DNA from: Chaetoceros tenuissimus
Lineage: Eukaryota; Bacillariophyta; Thalassiosirophyceae; Chaetocerotales; Chaetocerotaceae
Assembly (NCBI GenBank): GCA_021927905.1
Contig: BLLK01000069.1
Coordinates: forward strand, 3,100,001 to 3,164,000
Length of the DNA: 64,000 bases
Direction of reading: 5' to 3'
A program made the translations under genes and the position numbers. Shown in pieces: positions 22,301-31,765 of the stretch (position 1 is the stretch's first letter; each line of letters opens with the position of its first letter). Below the pieces are notes generated by a model, which saw only the letters and a list, made by a program, of their open reading frames with translations, did no database searches and had not been told where the DNA came from.

Positions 22301-23496
22301 CTGTATAGAGTATGGACAGAATCATCACTATCTTCGTAACGTGGAATCATTTTTTCTTGACACTTTTCAAAAATGATATCACATATATATTTCTTAGCTA
22401 ATTGAAATAACTCAACACGATTCATACCCTCACTAAAACTTCCAGCTGCTAAAAGAATTAAATGGATGCGAGAATTCGATCTGATATGCACCGTTTCGTC
22501 CAAGATGTGTTCGTTGTATTTGCAATTAGCAATTGTGTGAATGATTGTTGGTGCGTCGTTAGGACAAAACGAATTCAACAACTGTTTGAAACTGTTTATA
22601 AAAGTCTTTGAGATATCTTCAAATTTCAGAGCACAGCAGTACAGATGGATTATGATTGAAAACCATGTATATACAAGCTCGCTTTCATCATTATCAAATG
22701 AAGCCAGCCCTTGTAGTACAGTCGTTGCAACCAATTTAATATAATTGGCACTATCACTCATGATAGCAATCTGATTTGAAACCTTCAATTGCACATGCCT
22801 CCACTGATCAACGTTCAATGTGAATTCATTGAAACACATATGTAAAAGATGCACTAGGACAATCGATGGTGTAGGCTCTTCTGTAATGCACCAATTATGA
22901 TTTAAGATTTTGCAGAGTACCTCTTCCTTCAGATTCTTTGTAACATCAGAATCTCGTTTACATTTAAAGAATAGAGCTTGATTGATTCTCGTTGAGATAT
23001 TATAGATGGCAAGAAGTACACGAAACATTGCCTTCACGATGTATTCTGCATCACTTGAGATATTTCCACTATTGTACAAAACTGAGCATATTTCAGTGCA
23101 AGCATTGTCAATAAAATCCTCTAATTGATCTACATTTGAATCTAGGTTTATGGAAGCGAAGAATGCGATAATCTCAGTGATAATCTTCTGATCGCCTATT
23201 AGACATTCTCTGTGTGTCTGTGTAACCTTTAAACTCTTTTGTCCATCTTTTACGAGCTTATGAATTACCTTCCTAGGAAGTTCATGGTGAGGTGGAAGCA
23301 TAAACAAGGCTCGAATCAATAACCTTCGATCAATACTCCGAAAATTTTCTACACATTGAACATCTTCTTGAGTATTGAAAAGGATGGAACAAATCTCAAG
23401 TGCAAGCTCTTTGTTGTTCAGTAAATGCTGTCGAACAACATCTTCATTGCTGTATCTTGAGGCGTTTTCAATGAACTCGAGATCATGAAGATTCAT
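19384..23496 (-). CDS. Large helical-repeat protein of unknown function
   Basis: A single uninterrupted frame of 1370 residues; ATG at 23494-23496. It is rich in Leu, Ile, Phe and Cys in amphipathic helical periodicity throughout, like HEAT/ARM-type or Fanconi FANCI/FANCD2-type solenoids. It has no signal peptide, membrane segment or catalytic motif. A stretch near residues 560-620 (FAIQLMEHL, MMFLLYEEFSDF) loosely resembles human FANCI, but the match is too weak to name it. The C-terminus is basic (RTKRKTRRLYRDRK) and then ends acidic. It converges on CHLH with 183 bp between stops and is divergent from the cyclase fusion. Low codon bias suggests modest expression. Confidence 0.85.
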   Translation of the reverse strand: MNLHDLEFIENASRYSNEDVVRQHLLNNKELALEICSILFNTQEDVQCVENFRSIDRRLLIRALFMLPPHHELPRKVIHKLVKDGQKSLKVTQTHRECLIGDQKIITEIIAFFASINLDSNVDQLEDFIDNACTEICSVLYNSGNISSDAEYIVKAMFRVLLAIYNISTRINQALFFKCKRDSDVTKNLKEEVLCKILNHNWCITEEPTPSIVLVHLLHMCFNEFTLNVDQWRHVQLKVSNQIAIMSDSANYIKLVATTVLQGLASFDNDESELVYTWFSIIIHLYCCALKFEDISKTFINSFKQLLNSFCPNDAPTIIHTIANCKYNEHILDETVHIRSNSRIHLILLAAGSFSEGMNRVELFQLAKKYICDIIFEKCQEKMIPRYEDSDDSVHTLYSCVQTWQCLSDVKCVDADSFCLVYSETETETKKSFLMQDIIIRNYWKDLVYYLLVSNSISSKEESVWIVSTISTIFGLFPSIQKELVVRITCNLFENRSLHTSQRYSLIMLLITIGKRHPEFDFGKIIMEKMGMITSLYTPSLITGVLFSLAQHATGRHAVFEFAIQLMEHLTCDHDNTDSYFIIDGMMFLLYEEFSDFQNEDSVSSHALAIITDAIVAGRLHSCSTDNAHRNLVMEKILKHLRISKLHQYALSRIEAAIIFCLLPFVHIINHQINFKFHSNLEENEIPLLATALCYLTDLRNKENRSTDLTIGRYFTKCKTTIVKFDGNTRRTKANTKLGKKILLSMINFIWEEDLSSHDSDFESTHLSQNAFCNVELESWTESKYLPIWCSSIHIPSEKKSNLHRRDVRGTMRLKQLLSQTFLAFTFDTWEYSQLDSDMFSTFLQHISNKLMNSCDEVTSLSGNLRKLVFKSFFRNIIDLHQSIAPEISKQKKSTNLSSIQSIGGFLMSEYGDSDILCQCYKSCTKYYSIFHDMNILRYLNDIIPLLENSSFIEVSEFLSSTLVLVENLISDFSTRNVTLVELKFLQTVFQSLSKRTLLCNRFSEGTIQAWLSCLSSCSLIFAEGMNTRTDEAVLRAIIYAQFALSLADQNLSRALVEEQSSVLYHPSFSFSMQIIESCTKVWDIDSHKKFDCLRQILKSSDDFLAFSKTAAVQFLRKLLTAIHWKDNTYNLTPSDTRISRAYLSKTVEIFNRSFGIMYELHSQDNCHSIDNQQHQVFLEIYVSATVTIFRHLNVLCIKRLQQRFLSFCLDISEMQTLEYVSSLGTENESMIFHLLSLVSNRSGGVDKTIQTMIEELDVLLFEISGHISQLNNNKERNKIKHLPVFLQMSREEKEHPISSIQRYISSLFNNKNNANDSLSIRTKRKTRRLYRDRKSNNNVINTWRKLDNEQDEGFVTDHFIDLNDFIVEG

Positions 23497-23972
23497 CGAA
23501 AGCTATGATCCAACGTCACAAGAAGACGATGAAATAGTTAAGCAAACACACTTGGATTTGAATTCACTTTCATATGAAAATAATACAACGTCGTGGTGTC
23601 TAATATTTTGATGTGATTTTGTTCAGTGCTCTGGACGACTCCACTCGACTCTGGTATGGTACTACTTTAGCACGGTACGTCATGGATGATGTAGTACATA
23701 CACGTGCACATGACGGAGAAACTCAAAACATTGATACGAATAATCAAAGCAGATCTCAAGCAGAACTTTTCATCATAACTTACTGCTCTTCACTCTCGAA
23801 ACTCGGCTAAACTATTGTTCATGTCCTACCGGCTACCGGTCCCAGACCAAAAGGAGGAGCTCATCAGCTCATCCCGTACCCCGTACCCCCGTACCTATCT
23901 GAATCTGTTTACATAAAAACACCACCAACGTCGTCAGAGTTTGCTATATTGAACAGTCATTATTCCTTGATA
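23497..23972. promoter_or_regulatory. Shared divergent promoter with ACGTCA cores and GTACC repeats
   Basis: The 476 bp separate two divergent ATGs. ACGTCA (TGACGT on the other strand) occurs at 23513-23518 and 23677-23682. Near the cyclase start are direct repeats ctaccggctaccggt (about 23826-23840), gagctcatcagctcatc (about 23858-23874) and three GTACC units in cccgtaccccgtaccccc (about 23873-23895). These are sequence observations; regulatory action is inferred from location. Confidence 0.4.
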
Positions 23973-26900
23973 ATGTTGCCTGACAATGATAACAACAGAA
24001 TGGAACCTAGAAAGAGAAGACAAGGTAGCATCCTTAGGATGCCTGGCGAAGCAGTTCTTATGAGAGAGTGTGGAATGCAAAGGAGACTTTCGTTCAAGGA
24101 ACAGGATATAAATGATGTTTCTTCCCGACGAAATAGAATGGATAACTTTGATGCCCAGTACATCCAAACATCCACTAATGCATCTTCATACACTGACGAG
24201 GAAAGCGAGAATAAAAGTGCTAATAAGCAAAATTTCAAAACGAGTGCTCCTATTTGGAAATTAATGAGACCTCAATTGAGTTGTAGTTCAAGGCATTCTG
24301 ACACAACTACAGAATCTGCTTTAAGAGAAAAAAATCAGCAACGTTCGGACCTCCGTAGGATCATTGTGCACACTTGCAAAAAGATTGAGATGTCCACCTC
24401 GTGGAACATCTTGGTATTGATTTTTACAATAATTCTTTTGCTTGGAGGAATACTCCCATTATTCCTTCGGGGTGGCATGCAGAAAATATTAGATCCTTTG
24501 TTCCTTATCACAATTATAGTCCTTATCATGGATATGTTTGTTGCAAGTCAAACTCAACATAAATACTTTTATCTTCGGTGGAAATCTTGGACTGATTTTA
24601 GCTTTGGAAGCTTTCTGTTCTTCTATGATTTCATAAGTGTCATCTCCCTTATAGTTGATATCTCATGGGTGAAAAGGATGATTGTTACGAGCGACATTGA
24701 AATACAAGTTGAGAATGGTGAGCCTATGTACAATTCAAAAGGTCTTTTGCATGTGAATGTGATGATTATGTTCGGTATAGTTTTCAGAATGGCAAGAGTT
24801 GCACGATTTCTTCGTATTGCAACTGTTTTATCTTGTTCAAAGGCTACAAGCACAAAAATTTTGACTTGTCTATCAAAGCGCCCAAAGACAAAGGATCAAA
24901 TCGAGACCAGTTCATCTCGGAAAAGTTCGAAAGAAACAAATCTTGACGAGGCAGAAGCTAAAACCCAAATACAAATAAAGACAAATGATCAAGATATTTT
25001 GAAGGAAATTTCACACATTGACAAATATCGCAAGGCCGCTGTGATAATCCAAAGATCCTGGCGCAAATATTACTCTAATGAAAGTATAAAGCAGAAACAG
25101 GCTGAAGAATTAGAAAAGAAACGGAAGATGAATGAAAGAATTGCGAGACTGCAAAAAAATTATAGGCGCTCGTCGGTAAGAGAGTTGGCACCAATTATTC
25201 CTCCTACGTCAAAAAGTGCGGCCAATCGTAGGAGAAGGAGAAGGAAGAACTCTGACATAGGGCGTGTTATGAATGAATTCACTACAAAGAAAGTCGCTTA
25301 CGGTACCATAATTGCTATTGCTTTGACAACATTATTCACACCCTTCGAGACTGATGTAACAAACCCCTTTGCTATGGTTGCACTCCACAATAGTATGACA
25401 AATTTGCGGAGAAATGCTATTGAGGAAGGTGACAAAACTTTATTTACAGAAGGTGCAAAGATCCACCGTCAAAATGCCGAGAAATCATCCAATTATGACA
25501 TGGTAAATTTTTCATTCGAAGATTTGAGAGAAAATTCAACTGGAATATTTCATTTCAATGTAATGAAAGAAGGGGATATTTCAGCGAATAACGAAATCCT
25601 TGTTATTACTGTTATCGGGGATGATGCGAAGAGTATCGCTTATTTCGATAGATTTGGAGCGCAACAGAGTCTAGGAGGAATCGGCTTACTTTTTTTATGT
25701 TTTGATATATTTGTATGGTTCTTGGGTCTCCTTTTCTTTGCTGGTCCAGTGACTACACTTGTTGTCATTCCCATAGAAAGAATGATTAGACTATTGAACA
25801 TGCTTGTTCGGGATCCATTAGGTAGGAGATATCTTGTTGGCTCTTTATTATTATTTGTCTATTTCCCCGGATATCTTTCTCATAATTTTTGTAGGCTATG
25901 ATAGTACTGAAAACTTTTACAGGTTTACTTCTGAAGAAGAAGAAATTGTGAAATATACATGCTGGACAAACAGAAACATGAAAGGAATGGAGACTATGTT
26001 TCTCATGAACACAATTATTCGTATTGGATCATTGATGAAAGTTGGGTATGGTGCAGGTGAGTCCAAGAATAAACTCTACCGCTTTTCAGTTCTATATCGG
26101 AATATCAATTAACTTGCTTCTCTTTCTTTCTCTAGCTGGTGTGGAAATCATTAGAGCTAGTCTTCGAAAAAATTCAAAAAGTAGTGTAACGTTACGTGAG
26201 AATCAAAAGGCGGTAACTGTCAGTTGCATCTTCATGTTTTGTGATATTCGTCGATTTACTGCTGCCTCCGAATGTCTTCAGGAGGAAGTGTTCCTCTTCA
26301 CAAACAAAATAGCAGAAGTGGTACATTCTGTATGCCATAGTTTGGGAGGATATGCTGTCAAAAATGTAGGTGATGCATTCCTCATGAATTGGAAATTGGA
26401 GGAGCCCCGAGGAGAAATGCTACGGGCAGACAATAAACAAGCAGACAAAGCGTTGCTTTCTTGCGTGCATATTTGCATGGCGCTTTGTAATGAAGAGTTT
26501 TTCTTGAAGGATATCAGCAAAGATACCAGGGAGAGACTTCAAGACAAGTTCAAGAAGCAGAAAGGAAACTTGGTTCATCTAGGGTTTGGTTTACATGCAG
26601 GCAAAGCTGTAGAAGGCGCTATTGGGTCTCCAAGGAAACTCGATGCAACTTATCTAAGTAATGAGGTGGAGCTGGCAGAGTTCTTGGAGTCTACGACGGT
26701 GAGTGGGTTTTGCATCACTGATTTTTCTCTATTACAAATACAAATTTTTAGCTCACCTTGTTTCTTTCTATAATCAGAAAAAGTATGGTGTAGATATACT
26801 AATGTCAGGATCTTTTTATCAATTGCTCCACCATAGTAATCAACGTAGATGTCGACAAATTGATGAAGTTTTCTTTGGAGATGACTCTGACGAAGATGAG

Positions 26901-27599
26901 ACAGACTTTGTCGAAATTCCAGAAGAAGAGGGCGAGAATTATATGCGCCTGTATACATTTGATTTTGAATTGGAATCTCTTCAGGAACTTACAAAAAGCG
27001 CAATTGAAAAATTACACCGAAATAAATCAAAGAAAGAAGTTTCCCGTGAGAGTAATGAAATGAATCGTTCGGTATTTGGCAGACGTTCTATAACGAATTT
27101 AAATCGGTCAAAGACTAGCAATCAAAACAGAAAAAGCACACTTATTCCTGCACAAAACATGGAGCTTCGGCGTTCCACAGGTGCTCGCTTCCCTCAAACA
27201 AAGTCAAATTCTAGGTTCTTGCACGTATTTAGACAACGTGAAAGTTTGTCAGAGATAGTGCGTGTAAGAAGTTCAGATATTTCTTCGTCGGAAAAAGAAT
27301 TGAAAAACAAAAAGGAGGTATTTTTCCAACTGCCAAATGGCAAAGTCAAATATCATTCTGCTCTATGGAAAGATGAATCGATAAAAGCCATGCGAAAGAA
27401 GTACAATTCCTCGTTTTATCAGAGGTTTGTTAATGGTTTCATCTGCTACCAAGGAGGAGATTGGATCAATGCTAGAAAAGAATTCGAGCTCATGGTAAAT
27501 TGCTATCAGGATCAGCCTTCAGCATTACTCTTATCCAAGATGAGTGCAACAAACTTTATACCACCAAGGAACTTTAGACTCAGACTAGCAAAATGCTAA
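23973..27599 (+). CDS. Voltage-sensor/IQ/class III nucleotide cyclase fusion (4 exons)
   Basis: CDS join(23973..25821, 25895..26056, 26136..26698, 26778..27599), 1131 aa; introns of 73, 79 and 79 nt, all GT...AG. The first in-frame ATG is 23973. Four membrane helices at about 142-165, 174-192, 205-233 and 263-286 form a voltage-sensor-like module; the fourth has Arg every third residue (FRMARVARFLRIA). An IQ motif (AAVIIQRSWRKYY, ~355) precedes helix 5 (~440), a ~110-residue outer loop, helix 6 (~567-598) and a PIERMIRLLNML linker. The class III cyclase domain (~700-870) has FCDIRRFT, GDAFLMNW and LHAGKAVEGAIGS. The last 250 residues are charged, ending in a TPR-like segment. Likely role: voltage- or calmodulin-gated cNMP synthesis. 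The usual NxxxR catalytic pair reads ELAEF here. Confidence 0.85.
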
Positions 27600-28231
27600 C
27601 AAATTTTCAATCATGGGGAATTGTTAAATTAATACTGATTTTGTTCAAGAAGTGAATGCAATTCAAGAGATATAGTTTTCTTCTTTGAAACGTTTGTCAC
27701 AGATGATTGCAACATTCGTTATGGTCAAACAAACTTATCCCTAGGGCTCTGTGAAATTAAACATGCACGACGTACTTATAAAATTCTAACTACTATCAAA
27801 CGGATGTATTCTTTCCACTGCATATCTCAAACATGTGATATTCAATGATAGCCACAACTTGGAACTTCCCTCAAGAGGTCCATTCCGGCCCACCTCACTC
27901 CTCTAGCCAATCTTGGAGATTGCGAAGTCGCCTAAAACAATATGAAAGTCGTAGTAACCTTACTAAACTTAAATCTGACTTGCTTGGTCATTGCTTTCCT
28001 CGCAAGTCAGTTCTCAGTCTAATATGCGAAGCTTCAATATACTTTCTGGATTTCGCATCTGAAAAGTGGTCTTCTCGTCTAGGTCCTATTATCTCGACTA
28101 GGTTGTCAAACCTAACGCAAGAGTGCTTACCGACTTATGCACCCTAGCGTCATAAAGTAATAGCACTTGTACCCCCCTTCAAACTTATTCTTGAAATAAA
28201 GTTGGGTTGTTCCTATTCTTGTATCCGATGT
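27600..28231. other. Intergenic, start of the gene-poor island
   Basis: About 630 bp with a 100-codon open frame on the plus strand (27845-28147) that resembles nothing and lacks codon bias. Nothing else was recognised. It follows the cyclase stop and precedes the ABC relic. Confidence 0.4.
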
Positions 28232-28924
28232 CTAGGCAAGTATCTTCCTGCCCAAGTACATCAAGTGCCTGTTGAATTCAATTCTCAGTGATTGGATGCA
28301 ATACAGAAGAAGCATGATCACTCTAACGCCGGTGAGTAGGATACGATGTTCTTGTCCAAGCACATCAAAAACCTGTTGAATGGACTTCTCAGTAACAATA
28401 TCCGGCACAGAAGTTGTCTTGTCAAATACCACAATCGGTGAATCTTTCCACAGAACTCTAGCAATCGCGGTGCTCTCCCTTTCGCCTTTGGATGATTTTA
28501 ATCTCCGATAACCAACCAATATGTTGCATCCCCGAGGCAATAAGCAAATAATATCAATTGATTGACCAGACACAACAACTTTATCCAACTCTAAGTCAAC
28601 TACATCTCTCTTTCCATATGTAATATTTGTACAAAAAGTGCCATTGAACAAACTCGTAGCGAATGGAACTATTCCGATTATTGCACGAAGACTCTCTTGA
28701 ATAGATTGTAGAAATACTCGGATCATTTCACGAAGACTCTTTTGGATTACGCTGTGTATATCAGTTCCATCTACCTTAACTGTAACTCCAAGAACCTCGT
28801 AACATCTAAACAAGAATCTCCTCTCCGTAGTTCCTTCAACTTTCTTCATCTTGAATGATACTATCTTGAATTGTTCATGATCGCCCGGACTAGGATATTT
28901 AATAATAACATTATCACATTCCAC
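28232..28924 (-). pseudogene. Decayed ABC-transporter ATPase domain (ABCB/HMT-like)
   Basis: A 230-codon open frame still follows the half-transporter ABCB nucleotide-binding domain: VECDNVIIKYPSPGDHEQF, VKVDGTDI, QKSLRE, IGIVPFATSLFNGT, ITYGKRD, LLPRGCNILVGYR and PIVVFDKTTSVPDIVTEKS. The working motifs are gone. The Walker A position reads VEGTTERR, the signature LSGGE is SSKGE, and the catalytic Glu after Walker B is Lys. Two internal duplications are visible: SVIQKSLREMIRVFLQSIQESLRAI, and a 104-nt-offset repeat of the QQVFDVLGQEH region at the 3' end. No membrane domain lies alongside. It is best read as a host gene relic; domesticated use without ATP turnover is possible but unsupported. 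Confidence 0.75.
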
Positions 28925-30930
28925 TGCACTATCAAGCTCACTGACATTGTATTGTATCTTAGTGATTAAGATCTCGATTCTAACTCGAAAATTTTCATCA
29001 TGGAAGACGGTAATGTTTTCAGCAAAAACAACAACATACAGCTAAATAACTAACACTGATTCATATGGACTTACGGAACATACCACAGTATTCAGTACTA
29101 TCGTCTCACCATACCATTTCAATCGATTCAATGGAGTTTTTTTGATTTGAAAAGGAAGCAAAATCCTTGGTTGAAGGTGACCAAACAGCACGCACTTATC
29201 GGTGTAAGAAGGAACTAACTCTATTCGAGGAATCCTTGGCTTGTCAAAGAGTCGAACAAGAAGGGAAGAGTCGAACAAGAAGGAAACGAAAGATCCTTGG
29301 TTGAAGGTGACCAAACAGCAATCTTGAAGAGGAACTCAGATCTTTTGGTTATTCGACCGATCCTTGGTGGCCTTGAGCTTTAAAGGTTCTTCTGACCTCG
29401 AGCTCAGTATCCAAACTAAAGAATAGGTTCTTCATGACCTTGACTTCAGTTCGAAAACGGAGAGCTTGGACAACAACCCTAAATATTTCAAAATATGTAA
29501 TCAAATACCGAAGGCACTGAACAGCAATGATTTGAAGTGCTAAGATAACATGAACATCTTCTGTCGACTCTGTATTTGTCATTTGGCCGAAAGGAATCCA
29601 TCCTCAAAAGAACTTATATATTTAGTCCTTTTAAAGGAAGCAAGAGGTTCTCGTTATGTCTTGAGCTACTCAATGAAAACAATTTGATATGTTTAGAGCT
29701 AATTATTTATTTGGTCAACCTGAAGGCCCAGGTGATGTATTCAAGAGCATATGTTTCATTTTTTCTTTCGACAAGAGATCAAATATTGCTTCCTCGGTTT
29801 AGAAAGATTTCGAGAAGTGAGTTTGGAAACAACACTAAAGTCCTGCGTAAAGGAAGAGTGATACATAAATCAAATTTAGTAGAAGAAGTGAGACCTTTGC
29901 AATAGAATAGCAATCTTGCTAATATTTGTACGTAGAGTCAGCAGACTGGAATGAAATTGGAGTGAATTTAGATATTCAAACGAGTAGTAATGAAAAAGGA
30001 GAAACAAAATCTCTATAGAAGGACCCCATGTTAGTAACAAACATTTCGAGAATGAGAGGATTCAGATCCTTGGTGGTTCAAATGCAGAACTTAGGTTATC
30101 TGTCAAACCAATAACGGGACAGTATTTATAAAACTCTTATGCCTCGAGTAAAGTAACGATGATCTTGTAACATGTTGTTCTAGTCTTTGGATTGAAGTGA
30201 CCGTCCAAAACAGCTAGGTTTGTAAATGAAACATTTTGTAATGCCGGAGCTAGAATGCCTAAAAATCGTTTTGTACTTATTGCTGTAAATTGATTTGAAC
30301 AAAGTCTCTTGAAAGTAGAGTCCGTGTGATTCTATTTGAAGAGTATGAAGTCACATTTTACTTTGTTTTCTTGCCTTCGACTAGATCTGAATGCAGCGTG
30401 TTTATAGTTGAAAATAAAGATGAGAAACAAGCAATAATTAACATTAGGAGTCGTAACTTGTCTGGAATGGTACGTATTGGTTCTTGATCATGAGTTGTAA
30501 TGTCTAGGCAACAAAAGCATTGTCATGTAGTCTACTTCAGAGTGGTGTGAGTTGCTGGTCTAGAGTTTCATATTTACTGCTATATGCATTCGTTGGTCTA
30601 AAGATTCATGGAGATGAAGAAGAGACTGTTTCTTGATTTGTTTCAACTTTGCTGTGGTTGGCGCTGCATTTTGATTCCTCTTTGTCTCTGGCACCTTCAA
30701 TGTTTGGCTCCCACCTCTTCGCCAGAAGGTCGCCATCCTTATTCCTTCCACAGTTTTCTTGAATGCGATTTGATCAAAACCTCCTCCACTAGCCCACCTG
30801 AATAAAAGATGAACAAGAAGAGAAGTATACGGCACAAAAATGTAGTAAGCCCGGTAAAATGAGCCTCTACTCCTGTTGCACTCTCAATATAAGATGTAAT
30901 TGATGGACATACCGAAGAAAAGGATCCTAA
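28925..30930. other. Gene-poor repeat-rich stretch
   Basis: No convincing gene. Direct repeats are present: ccttggttgaaggtgaccaa occurs near 29164 and 29294, and gagtcgaacaagaagg is in tandem near 29247-29283. Several short open frames (77-109 codons) show no homology or codon bias. The stretch looks like old mobile or duplicated DNA, but no family could be assigned. Confidence 0.4.
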
Positions 30931-31765
30931 CAGCGGTGTCACGTAAGAATACAAATTTTGTGCTGCAAATGAAAAATATAATTTCGGCTCCAATTGACGC
31001 GCGACAAAGTAGTAATACCTTTCTAAAAGCTCTTTTTACGCTTGTTTCAAAACTGTAATCGACGAGAGCGCGCATGCTTTCTGAGTCGAGAAATTTAGCT
31101 TTTTGTAAGACGAGATCGTCATTTTTTCAAATATTTGGTGTTGAATCGAAACCATATTTCTCGCCACAAAATGAGTTGTCGATTCCAACAAGTTACATAC
31201 TGTTCATTTGAATAGTTTTCAAAAGATTGGTGTATTTACTTTAGCTGTAGATTGACTGCAAAATAATCTATTTGAGGGTATAGTAGACATGGTCGATTCA
31301 TGATTCGAAAATGGCTCAAATTTCACTCGATTTCACAGACCAATGACGGAGATTGTGCCATTGTTGGTACAGTCTATACGTACCAGAAAGAATCAAAGAA
31401 AATACCCTCCAAAGAGGCAATCGATAGAAATACTTGCTTTTACTCTATGGTCAAACTAATTACATATTCATTCACATAATAACTTCAAGAATTTATTGGT
31501 AACTTCTTGCGTTCGTCAACTCATTTTGCGGCGAGAAATATGGTTGCAACCAAACTGTGACATAACCGAAGTAAGCTATTTTAGAGGTTACTTTCTCGAC
31601 TCAGAAAGCATGCGCGCTCTCATGGAGTGCAGTTTTGAAACAAGCGTAAAAAGAGCTTTTAGAAAGGTATTACTACTTTGTCGCGCGTCAATTGGAGCCG
31701 AAATTAGCATTTTCACTTTGCAGCAAAAACTCACAAAAAATTTGTATTCTTACGTGACACCGCTG
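30931..31765. mobile_element. Non-autonomous DNA transposon with long inverted repeats (family A, copy 1)
   Basis: 835 bp flanked by CTAA (30927-30930 and 31766-31769). The ends are perfect inverted repeats beginning CAGCGGTGTCACGTAAGAAT. Inverted similarity continues with gaps for about 250 bp inwards; for example, ctttctgagtcgagaaa near 31077 pairs with tttctcgactcagaaag near 31597, and the segment near 31143-31185 pairs with 31511-31555. There is no transposase frame. A 4-bp duplication of the form YTAA resembles TTAA-targeting superfamilies (piggyBac, Sola3), but the terminal bases are not the piggyBac CCC type, so the superfamily is open. Confidence 0.8.

Noticed and set aside
19384-23496. 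Naming the 1370-aa protein FANCI
   Set aside because: Only one short stretch looks similar and the rest could be any helical solenoid.
27845-28147. 100-codon plus-strand frame after the cyclase gene
   Set aside because: No homology, no codon bias and inside the gene-poor island.
28232-28924. Calling the ABC ATPase a functional transporter subunit
   Set aside because: Walker A, signature and catalytic Glu are all lost, and no membrane domain lies beside it.
28990-30130. Possible long terminal repeat or retroelement remains
   Set aside because: Some TGTTAG-like starts and direct repeats exist, but no matching pair of ends and no recognisable retroelement protein was found.
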